A stretch of 64,000 nucleotides of DNA from Azolla caroliniana (Eukaryota; Polypodiophyta): contig JBHGNT010000005.1 in the NCBI GenBank assembly GCA_043228905.1, forward strand, positions 21,018,001 to 21,082,000, given 5' to 3'. Position numbers and translations under genes: made by a program. The notes under the pieces are model-generated. The model made no database searches. It had not been told where the DNA came from and worked only from the letters and a program-made list of their open reading frames with translations. How positions within the stretch are numbered: the first letter of the stretch is position 1; every line of letters begins with the position of its first letter. Positions 55,312-64,000 of this stretch are shown one piece after another.

Positions 55312-55958
55312 GTTGGTTTCAAAGCTCATGTTGTAATGTTTCTTCTGTTGTCTTTTGTCTTCTTGATTGATGGTGATCGATCGATGTGCGGTCGGCCTTG
55401 ATCCAGACAACGATCAACAAAGGAACTTCGGTAATCTTTCTTGGTTTTTTTTTTCCTATTTTTTCTTCTCCCTTTTAATCATGTATATGGTCATATGTAA
55501 TTATTTTTTTCATTAATTCAATGATGTTGTAGTGGTTATTAATTGGTTATATAAAACGTTTACATATGTGCATGAGGTCAATACCTCATTTGACATATAT
55601 TTGATAAGTGATTAATGTCATATGCGTACGAGGTTAATACCTCAATTATGTATTACATTCACAAACATATGTTACGTTTGCGTATGAAGTTATTACCTTG
55701 ATTTGTATGTAAATGATATGCGTTTGGTGTCGTATGCGTATGAGGTCAATACCTCAATTGTGTATTACGATTAACCCTTATTTTTAGATGTTTCGTGTGC
55801 GTTGAGGGTATATGCCTCGATTATGTATCTCTATTACATCATTTTTGGCTATTTTATATTACGATTTCTTTTATATATGCATATGTGGTCACGTGTATAC
55901 ATATTTGATTGTATATATGTGATAATATACATGTGTATATAAGTTAATACGTGATATC
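55312..55958 (+). other. Gypsy-A copy III leader, left part, palindrome array
   Basis: Five dyads of the GAGGTCAATACCTC type (about 55573, 55628, 55685, 55740 and 55804), variably decayed. Cut at the H insertion; it resumes at 61360. Confidence 0.8.
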
Positions 55959-56382
55959 TGTCACGGACAAGTATAATAGAGTAGAACAAAGATAAGACTA
56001 GAGAACAAGCGAGAGTAAAAGAACATGAAGTCAACTTATAGAACCCGTAACTTGTGTTGTTCACCTTGATTAGAATCAAGGTACACAAGAGTATTTATAC
56101 AAGAAGGTTGGGCTATGTAAACCAACTAGAAATAGAGTATGCATGAGGATGCATGCAATAGAGTACGCATGAGGATGCATGCAATAGAGAATGCATAAGG
56201 ATGCATGCAAGCTAGAAAATGAGAATACATGCAAGCTAGGAACTTCCAATGTTCAATCTACATTATATGAAGTTGAATTAAAATAAGGATGTATATGTAA
56301 CTCAAGTGGTAGGGTTGTACAATAGAAACCATGAAGTCTTGGGTTCAATCCCTATCTTCTTTTGTGACATATGTCTATGACA
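55959..56382 (-). repeat. H 3' LTR
   Basis: 424 bp. It carries the TATA box (56099-56092, minus) and short gcatgaggatgcatgcaatagagta repeats (about 56138-56215). A tRNA-like segment is on the plus strand (about 56295-56360). Confidence 0.95.
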
Positions 56383-56424
56383 TTATTCTCCCTCTAAGGC
56401 TGCCTCCTAACACCCGCGGCCGGT

Positions 56425-56595
56425 TTATGGGGGTATCGTTGATGAAAAGCGTGAATTGCCTCCGGTGCATTTTGTAAATGTGTAATTGGTTCCCATGTGG
56501 CGTCCGAAAGAGGGTAACTTTTCCATAAGACCAACTATTGAAGTCGCCCTCGACCCAAGCGAGAGTCGAAGATCTGGTCAACCTCATACTCCTCA
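56425..56595 (-). pseudogene. H chromodomain
   Basis: Minus strand: EYEVDQIFDSRLGRGRLQ, TAG, then LVLWKSYPLSDATWEPITHL, ending near HAFHQRYP. The EYEV..I.DSR...LQYLV.WK.YP..DATWEP pattern is a canonical chromodomain with all aromatic positions, apart from the stop replacing Tyr. Confidence 0.9.
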
Positions 56596-57954
56596 CCTGT
56601 CGATAATTCCATGGGTGGCGGTGGCGGAAGTTGTCGTCCCGGAATGCGAGAAGGATGATAGAGTTCGAGGAGAGAGACGTGGAAAACATTGTGAAGCTGA
56701 AATGTGGGGGGAAGTGATAACCAGAAGGCGACTGGGTTAACGCGCTCAAGGATACAGAAGGGGCCTAGCTTTTTGTAGTCGAGCTTCGCGTAGGGACAGG
56801 TGGTTGCGATGTGCCGATGTAGCAACCAAACCATGTCACTGATTGCGAATGTCGGCATGACTAAGTGATGTCGGTCAGCGTGAGCTTTATACTGTTTGCC
56901 AGCGACACAGAGCTCGAGGGCGAGGTCACGATGAACATCTTGTAAGGTGTGGGCACGCTTCTCAGCCAACGGATTGATGGATATCTCCGGAATGGAAATG
57001 TTGAACCGAGGGTGGAAACCGTAATTTGCAAAGAATGGAGAAACCTTAGTTGAGGCATGGATATTGTTATTGTAGGCAAATTCCGCCATGGCAAGGGGGT
57101 CCACCCAATCGTCTTGTTGGTAGCTAACTGTACACCGGAGGTATTGTTCGAGGATTTGGTTGACTCTTTCGTTTTGGCCATCCGTTTGAGGGTGGTGCGT
57201 GGTTGACAAGTTCACAGAAGTCCCGAATATCTGTAGAAGTCGGTGCCAAAAGTGGGAGATAAATTGAGGACCTCGATCAGAAGAGACATCCTCAGGCAAA
57301 CCGTGTAAGCGGACGGCATTTTTCAGAAAACGGGTAGTTGTCTCCTCCCCCGAAATGGTTTTCGAACATGGGACAAAGTGAGCCATCTTCGAAAACCGAG
57401 CGACTACCACTAGCACCGTGTCATGGTCACCGACTCAAAGAAGGTCGGTGATAAAGTCCATGGCGAGAGAAGCCCAAGGTCGACTGGGGATTGGAAGTGG
57501 GTGTAGAAGGCCGTATGGACGATGGTGAGCCGCTTTGGAGTGAGCACAAACGTCACAAGTTTGTGCTCAAAGTTTTGATAAATTCTTTGACCAATTTCCA
57601 AGGTTGAGGCCCCCAAAACCCTCGAGAAAGCAATGCCAACGTTTTGGCGACCCCAAAGTGTCCGACAAGAGGATCATCATGGCAAGTTTGTAGAACTTGG
57701 AGGCGACATGGGCCAGCTGGTACGTAAAGGAGGTGATTACGATAGAGTAGCCCATCCTGAGTTGTAAAGTGACTAAGATTCGAGCTTTGCCTTTCATGGG
57801 ATGGGTTATTGAGGCACGCCATGATGTCAGTAGCGAAAGGGTCCGACGTGGTTGCTTGGGCAATCTCGTTGAGCAAGGAATCATCGTGCAACATATAGGT
57901 TGCGAACAATAAACAATGTGATTGCTGAGAATAAGCGTCATCACCTGGGCGCAA
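56535..57954 (-). pseudogene. H integrase
   Basis: The zinc-binding part has LQVLQTCHDDPLVGHFG (about 57725). After a frame change the core gives VVVARFSKMAHFVPC, VSSDRGPQFISHFWH (second Asp) and THHPQTDGQNERVNQ (Glu, about 57180). The C-terminal KLGPFCILERVNPVAF and LHNVFHVSLLELYHP match the GPF/Y module. The first catalytic Asp lies in the frameshifted 57460-57420 stretch. Confidence 0.9.
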
Positions 57955-58008
57955 TGCGAAATCGGGTCTTCGAGAGAGAGCATCCGCTTTCCCATGTTGA
58001 ACGCCGGG

Positions 58009-58365
58009 TCAAAAAATGATGTCGAAGTCGTAGTCGGCAAGAAAAGATGACCAGCAAGCGTGCCTCCGATTCAACGTACGAGTGGTGGTGAAGTAGATGA
58101 GATTCTTGTGGTCAGTCACCACCTGAATACGATGTTGCACCCTAGCCAGATAGGGTCGGCATTCAGCGAAGGCCGAGATGATAGCTGCAAGCTCCTTGTC
58201 GTAGATCGGATAATTGATTTCGGGGGCTGTAAATTTCTGAGAGTAGAAGGCGACCAGATGTAGAGTGTCGTTGTCATCGGGCTGGGACAAGACCGCACCT
58301 ATGGCAAAGTCGGAGGCGTCGGTTTCAACTTGGAAAGGGCGGGCAGGGTCGGGGTGGACTAACAA
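58009..58365 (-). pseudogene. H RNase H
   Basis: PFQVETDASDFAIGAVLSQP (catalytic Asp in TDAS), YDKELAAIISAFAECRPYL and VVTDHKNLIYFTTTRTLNRR, the standard Ty3/Gypsy RNase H order. Confidence 0.9.
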
Positions 58366-58443
58366 GGGGGCGGAGAGAAAAGCTGCTTTGAGGGCATTAA
58401 AAGCATTGTGTGCTGCGGGGGTCCAAAGAAATAGAGTATCTTT

Positions 58444-59061
58444 CTAGGTAAGTTGGATGAGAGGTTGGACTAGGGAAGAGAACCCATCTATAAATTGTCT
58501 ATAAAAATTTGCAAAACCAAGAAACAATTGTACCTCTTTTAGCCGAGTCAGAAGAGGCCAATCAGTGATTGCCACGACCTTGCATTCATCCATTGTGATC
58601 CTAGTAGGTGAGATCATGTAACCCAAGAATTCGACAGAGGTCCGATCAAATTCACATTTCTCACTTTTGGCGAAGAGCCCATATTCTAGGAGTTTGGTGA
58701 GAACTAGCCGGACGTGGTGTGTGTGCTCCTCCAAGTTGGAAGAAAAAACTAGGATGTCATCAAGGTAGATGACCACGAAATGATCGAGATACTCTCAAAA
58801 AATATCATTCATCATGTGTTGGAAAACAGCCGGAGCATTGGTAAGGCTGAAAGGCATCACTTTGTACTCGAAATGTTCATACCGCGTTCGAGAAGCCCTT
58901 TTCCATTCATCCCTAGGCTTAATGCGCACCAAATTGTAGGTGCCCCGAAGGTCGATTTTGGAGAAGATATGCCCCATTCGGAGTTGATCAAGGAGCGCTG
59001 GAATTAAGGGCAGGGGGTAACGATTACATACCGTAACTTTGTTGAGACCCCGATAATCCAC
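58444..59061 (-). pseudogene. H reverse transcriptase
   Basis: [36 protein letters not shown] (motif A, Asp), [37 protein letters not shown] (YLDD) and FLGFANFYRQFIDGFSS. A stop near 58795 splits two ORFs. The N-terminal part before 59061 is in a shifted frame. Confidence 0.9.
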
Positions 59062-59519
59062 ACATAAGTGTAAGGAGCCGTCCTATCTTTTGACAAATAA
59101 GATTGTTGCCCTAGCTGGTGATTTGGAGGGTTGAATGAAGCCCTTCGCGAGATTCTCAGCCAAATATGTGCGGAGAGCCTCAAGTTCGGGTTCAGATAAC
59201 CCATAGATAGGACCGAATGGGGGATGCTCGCCAGGCTAGAGTTCGATCGGGCAATTGTAGGGACGATGAGCTGGTAACCGATCAGCATTCCGCTTTTCGA
59301 AGATGTCGGAAAAGTCGCTATATCGGATGGGTAAATTGGTGACAGGAACGGTGACGTTTCCTGACACAACGGCCAGTGTAGCGACCAAACCGGACTCGAC
59401 CATAACAGAATCAAGAGAGTGTTGTGACTGAGCATGAATTGGCGTTCTTGGAAAAGTGATGGAGCGGCTACACCAATCCACCGTCGGATTGTGTGTCTCC
59501 AACCAAGATAGCCCAACAC

Positions 59520-60005
59520 AATCGGATGTCGGGGAGTCGCGATGAGGTAGAAAGTCAGTTCCTCTTGGTGTGTCCCGATTTGAAGTACCAACGGGATAGT
59601 GGCATCGGTAACCGCCCCCGACGAGAGAACCCGGCCGTCGATCGCTTCAATGGATATGGGTTGTTATATGCGGACAGTGGGGATATTATGTGCGCATACA
59701 AACGATTTATCGATAAAGCAAGTAGATGCTCCGGAGTCGAGCAAGGCATGAGAATGTATTGAAGTCGAACCAAAACAAAGACTTACTAGCAAAGAAAACC
59801 CCCCTAATGGCGGTATGGACTTGTAGGAGCATGGAGAAGGTGAGTTACAGGAAGCGTCCAGCGGCATGGCTCCTACTGCAGCCGGACTTGGTCGTTTTCC
59901 TGTTGTCGAGGAACCTCCGCATGACGTGCACGATGGAATTGGTGTCAAGGGCCTCGCACAAGACAGTGGCAAATGACATGGCTGGGGTTGACACAATAGA
60001 GACAA
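59520..60005 (-). pseudogene. H aspartic protease
   Basis: HALLDSGASTCFIDKSFV (DSGA active site, about 59745-59695) and, after a frame change, HPIVLGYLGWRHT (second protease motif, about 59525). Follows gag in another frame. Confidence 0.8.
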
Positions 60006-60877
60006 AGTCCATTGTCCCGAAGATGTTGGCGTTGGGCTTCAGTTAGTGGTTGGAACCGAGCATGGTCGATCTCCATCGGGGTATGGGAATTGACCTCCAT
60101 TGTGGTATGGGTTTCACTGACTGATGGTAAGGTTGGCGTGGGCGACAAGTAGGGCTTGGCGATTGCTGCGTTCCGAGAAGAAGCCTGAGATCCACGAGGC
60201 CCCCGTTCTTCTTGACGAAGTTCAAAAAGACGATTGTCACACTGGGTAGCTTGGGAGATTACTTGAGGCAACGATGTGGGCTCCGGGAAGTTTAAGAGAA
60301 GAGTCTTGACATCATTTCGGAAACCGCGACGGAAATGGTCGGATAGGGCTTGGTCATCCCAACTAACATCGCAGGCAATCTGGCGGAACTCTAAGGCGTA
60401 GACCAAGGCAGGAAGTGAGCCTTGTTGGACAGAATAAAGCTTTGTGAGTGCCGTTCGTCACCGATCTGTCTCGCCAAATGTCGGTTCGAGCTCCTCAATG
60501 AAAGCGTTGAGGTCCTCCAAGAGAGGGGATGAGGTCTCGATCAAGGGTGCAAACCATGCTTGCGCCGGCCCAAAGAGAAGCGTGCCAACAAGCCCAACCC
60601 GAGAAAAGTCGCTAGCATACCGTTGGGGCTGTAATCAGATCATAAGCCGAATTTTGTTGATGAAGCCGCGAAGATATGCCCTCATGCCGTTGAATTTTTC
60701 GGGTAGGCTAATGGTTGGTTCAAGGACATATGGATGAGAAGAGGATGTGGTCTGGCTAGGTGTCGACGGTGGTTGTGACTCGGCGGCTAGTGGATTTCTT
60801 GAAGTGCCGAATTGCAGCTCTCGTAATGATTCCTGAAGGATTTCATTCTCTAGATGAAGTTGTTGCAAGGCTGCCAT
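59945..60877 (-). pseudogene. H gag
   Basis: ATG at 60877. A coiled-coil-like start (MAALQQLHLENEILQESLRE) is followed by LPEKFNGMRAYLRGFINKIR, FGPAQAWFAPLIE, ALEFRQIACDVSWDDQALSD and FRRGFRNDVKTLLLNFPEP, with the CCHC knuckle CLYCVNPSHVICHC (about 59990). This domain set resembles sushi/Tf1-type capsids. Two frame breaks are present. Confidence 0.85.
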
Positions 60878-60925
60878 GATTTGGTTTAGGTTGTCGATGG
60901 AGTCGGGCTTGGTAGCAAGAAAAGG

Positions 60926-60936
60926 AAGGTGAACAA
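60926..60936 (-). other. H self-priming primer binding site
   Basis: Minus strand TTGTTCACCTT, two bases after the 5' LTR end. It is the exact reverse complement of AAGGTGAACAA at 61047-61037 in the LTR, which lies 32 bp after the TATA box, at the expected mRNA start. Confidence 0.7.
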
Positions 60937-60938
60937 AT

Positions 60939-61354
60939 TGTCACGAACAAGTATAATAGAGTAGAACAAAGATAAGACTAGAGAACAAGAGAGAGTAAAA
61001 GAACATGAACTCAACTTATAGAACCCGTAACTTGTGTTGTTCACCTTGATTAGAATCAAGGTGCACATGAGTATTTATACAAGAAGGTAGGGCTATGTAA
61101 GCCAACTAGAAATAGAGTATGCATGAGGATGCATGCAATAGAGTACGCATGAGGATGCATGCAATAGAGAATGCATGAGGATGCATGCAAGCTAGAAAAG
61201 GAGAATACATGCAAGCTAGGAACTTCCAATGTTCAAATATGAAGTTGAATTAAGATAAGGATGCATATGTAGCTCAAGTGATAGGGTTGGCCAATAGAGA
61301 CAATGAGGTCTTGGGTTCAATCCCTACCTTCTTTCATGGCATATGTCTATGACA
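60939..61354 (-). repeat. H 5' LTR with promoter
   Basis: 416 bp. TATAAATA at 61079-61072 (minus); predicted cap site near 61047, next to a 10-bp inverted repeat (61042-61063). A tRNA-like segment lies on the plus strand at 61265-61320 (box A tagctcaagtgatagg; box B gggttcaatccc). Confidence 0.9.
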
Positions 61355-61359
61355 ATATC

Positions 61360-62392
61360 CATATCAAATGTTTTCCTTTTCGGGAAAAGGATCTTGGTGG
61401 CGCTCCTCACATTTTTGTGAGAATTCATTGTCACCATCCCCTTTTCAACAAATTTTTATTGTTGACATCCCCGTTGGTGACTTCGATTTCGTTACGTAAT
61501 AAAACAATCTTAGCCACAATGGTGTTGAGAACGTAGGGCTTGACACACTTGATGTGAGGTCCCTCTTATGACACACATATCCAACATGCCTCCCTCATTA
61601 CATGGATACAATGCAACCATGAGATCATTCTTACGAAAGGCATTTGTAATGACGTAACCATGTGATGGGCCATGTAGGCCCACTACGAAAAGAGGACTCA
61701 TTTGGCTTTACCATTAGGTTGCACTTTGACGTATGCCATCGTAATTATGAGACTTGAGGTTAGGTAACGTACCAACATAGTTTGAGGTAAATGAGGGGGA
61801 AATAAGGACTCTTGACATATATGTTTCTTTAAAAAAGAATTATATGAGCAAATGCCTTGCATATCTCTTATACCAATCAACATGAGCAACCTATTTGGTT
61901 AGCTCAAGTGTTTAATGCATTTGTTCTTGAGGTCTCGAGTTCAAATATGACCAAGAGCATACAACATGGTTGATACATATGACTATAACACATGTTTAGA
62001 CTTGAGGTCTAAGTGCACTTCGGGGTCCTCTTAATAGGACTTAAAGAGCCAAAACCACATATGTGGGCACCAAAACATTTTTATCAGTCATGTATAAACT
62101 ATTCATGACGTGAACATACATAGTTGAGCCTCGGGGAACCACCATGAAAAAATCGATATAGAGATTAGGGAAAGACATTAATTTGTCACCCCCATGGTTT
62201 TTAAAACACCTTTGTGTTACCATAGTCACCTGATCTTGAACCTCATCTCATACGTCTAGAGGGGTATTCACGTGAGATCATGATATCGATTAATGTTTGC
62301 CCATGATATGTTTACAGCACGACATGATGTTATGACTATTTGTCTGACTTTATCCTATTTCTTTGCTAGAAATAATCATTCAATGGCTCAAA
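61360..62392 (+). other. Gypsy-A copy III leader, right part
   Basis: Resumes at the base where H entered and matches 16820-17850. It includes a tRNA-like segment (about 61895-61945). Confidence 0.85.
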
Positions 62393-63300
62393 ATAACGAC
62401 CCGATGTCATCCGCTCAAGCGGAAGCAACTCAAGGAAATCCTCCTAGACAAATGTCCATTGAGATGTATTTTTCACAAATAAGCCAATACCTTAGTTTCA
62501 CCGCTGAATAGATGACCGAACTTCGGCAATCTCAAAGTGCTCTTGAGGCATGTGTCATTAGTTTACAACGTGAGACTAATAGACCTGATCAACGACAAGG
62601 TGAACCATCATTTGTTGTTAAGCCATTTACGGGAGAAAAAAAGGAAAGAACTGAAGAAGCAATCTGCACGTGGTTGGGCCGATGGGAGTCTCATTTTGAG
62701 CTCTATCCCACGCCAGATAATACGAAGATTGCATATGTCGACTGAGAACTAGGAGGTAAGGCCGCCGCCTGGTGGCATGGGCTCTGACCTTTGGGGAAGT
62801 TGCCCGATACTTGGACAGATTTTGTCACAGTTTTTAAGGGCAAATTTTTGCAACCTCCCTCTCGAACTGAGGCAGCACAAGCTTTAATGAACCTCTCTAG
62901 GGGGAAGTTTTCCTCGCTAGAAGACTATGTTCACTATGCTATAACCCAAATCCAAAAATCGGGTCTAGAAGGGGACAACTAATTAATAGCTTGTTTTGTC
63001 AATGGCATCCCCAATTCAAACTATCACTGCATAGTGCATGATAAGGATCCAAAATCCTTCGAAGAGGCCGTTGAAATAATTCGTCACTATCAACGCACTT
63101 CGAAGAAGGACCACAACAAACCCAACGAAGCACCTGGGACTAAGCAGTCACAATTCGTTGGGAAACGCAAGACACCCAATGAATTCATGGATCACGATTG
63201 TAAGCGACAACATCCTTTTTGAGTATTCTACAAAAAGAAGGGTCATACAAAAGAGGAATGTCGAAAGCTCCAACGGAAAGAGCACGACAACAAAGCTAAA
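62393..63300 (+). pseudogene. Gypsy-A gag, copy III
   Basis: MAQNNDPMSSAQAEATQ start at 62393, and a TAG at the same place as in copy I (62509-62511). The capsid block WTDFVTVFKGKFLQPP is in 62791-62982, and the zinc knuckle near 63230 is altered (first Cys pair lost: VFYKKKGHTKEEC). Confidence 0.85.
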
Positions 63301-63399
63301 GTTGCAGACCATTAATGTCGGATTCCTAATGTCCTTCATGTCTATACACATCATTTAAGTAATTGTCAATGTTCTTTCCCTCACTATGTATTGGTTCCC

Positions 63400-64000
63400 A
63401 ATGATTTACTACGTGCAAACGGGTATATCAATGGATCTCCCGTACAATTTTTGTTTGATTCGAGAAGCTCACACAACTTTGTGAATGATCATTTGGTTCA
63501 TTTGGCGTTGCGCCAATAAGTATACCTCCTTATCGCTTAGGTCGATCTGAAGAGGATGAGGTATCTAAACAAACCAAGCACAATTTACGAATGGGTTATA
63601 TACGTTATAGTAAATCTCTATGGGGTGCACCAGTTCTCTTCGTTAAAAAGAAAGAGGGCACATAGCGTATGTTTATTAATCACCGACGCTTGAATAAAGT
63701 GAAGATCAAGAATTCGTATCCATTGCCAAGGGCTAACAATCTAATTGACCGTCTCCAGGGAGCTCGGTATTCTAAAAAACTTGATCTCCGTACTGGCTGC
63801 CATCAAATTCGTATACGTGATGACGATGTTCCTAAAACGACATTTTGTACTCGCTATGGCCATGATGAGTTTTTGGTTATGCCTTTTGGTTTGACCAATG
63901 CTCCAGCTACATTTCAATAAAAAATGAATGACATTTTCCAAGAACAACTTGGAAAATTTGTCGTTATTTTCTTGGATAATATTCTACTTTATAGTCGTAC
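63400..64000 (+). pseudogene. Gypsy-A protease scrap and RT, copy III (runs off window)
   Basis: DSRSSHNFV (active-site Gly lost) near 63459, then a deletion of several hundred bases joins it at about 63500 to the RT N-terminus. RT motifs follow: [48 protein letters not shown] and VVIFLDNILLYS (FLDD changed to FLDN) at the edge. Confidence 0.85.

Larger units (their letters stand above)
55959..61354 (-). mobile_element. Chromovirus H, 5,396 bp, self-priming type, TSD ATATC
   Basis: LTRs at 60939-61354 (5') and 55959-56382 (3'), TGTCA/TGACA ends, ATATC on both sides (55954-55958 and 61355-61359). Minus-strand order: gag, protease, RT, RNase H, integrase, chromodomain, polypurine-rich AGAGGGAGAATAA, 3' LTR. 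The PBS is complementary to the predicted start of its own mRNA rather than to a tRNA. Gag and integrase style recall sushi/Tf1/Tcn1 chromoviruses. LTRs differ by about 22 substitutions and one 8-bp indel. Coding frames are broken. Confidence 0.9.
54850..64000 (+). mobile_element. Gypsy-A copy III with nested chromovirus H, open at window end
   Basis: LTR (54850-55311), a decayed PBS (tggtttcaaagc at 55314 for tggtattagagc), the leader with palindromes, then H, then the rest of the leader, gag, a piece of protease and RT up to the window edge. Stops are present in gag and RT. Confidence 0.9.

Noticed and set aside
61265-61320. A functional tRNA gene
   Set aside because: Only box A and box B resemblance is seen; I could not draw a full cloverleaf, and the same segment sits inside both H LTRs.

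Overview
The window is transposon-dense nuclear DNA from a land plant. The evidence is one spliced plant-specific gene, a Trichome Birefringence-Like (TBL) wall-polysaccharide O-acetyltransferase family member, set in nested Ty3/Gypsy and Ty1/Copia retrotransposons with LINE, hAT and mitochondrial-DNA debris. The species cannot be fixed from the sequence. Multi-kilobase TE-filled introns and a self-priming, sushi/Tcn1-like chromovirus suggest a large-genome, possibly non-seed plant (fern, lycophyte or bryophyte); this is inference only.

Working names: Gypsy-A = chromovirus with three copies (I, II, III); S = family of solo LTRs; C = gag-only LTR element (TR-GAG-like), copies C(-), C(+) and a solo LTR; Gypsy-B, Gypsy-D and Gypsy-E = other decayed Gypsy elements; H = self-priming chromovirus; Copia-1, Copia-F and Copia-G = three Copia elements.

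Layout. 1-4839: Gypsy-A copy I, hit twice by S LTRs, one with a nine-unit 54-bp array. 4840-8138: C(-). 8139-15540: Gypsy-A LTR end and leader, split by Gypsy-B (8506-15023), itself split by a 3-kb non-autonomous hAT element (8918-11957) carrying two copies of an ARL8 small-GTPase gene fragment. 15541-24677: Gypsy-D (minus), split by the complete Gypsy-A copy II (15720-23228), which carries a C solo LTR. 24706-43515 (minus): the TBL gene, four exons that join in frame to a 428-aa protein. Intron 2 (11.9 kb) holds a Gypsy-E relic, Copia-1 with both LTRs and TSD, and an S-related solo LTR. Intron 1 (4.8 kb) holds LINE and Copia fragments. 43516-48082: TBL upstream DNA and a decayed Copia-F. 48083-53338: C(+) with Copia-G and a degenerate minisatellite. 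53592-53819: a decayed piece of mitochondrial rrn18 (NUMT). 54850-64000: Gypsy-A copy III, split by chromovirus H (55959-61354), and continuing past the window end.

The only gene that looks intact is TBL. Every retroelement coding region seen is broken by stops, frameshifts or deletions. The nesting, read from target-site duplications, gives a relative order of insertions. LTR-pair mismatches counted by eye are about 3.3% for Copia-1 and 5.3% for H, and visibly higher for Gypsy-A copy II.
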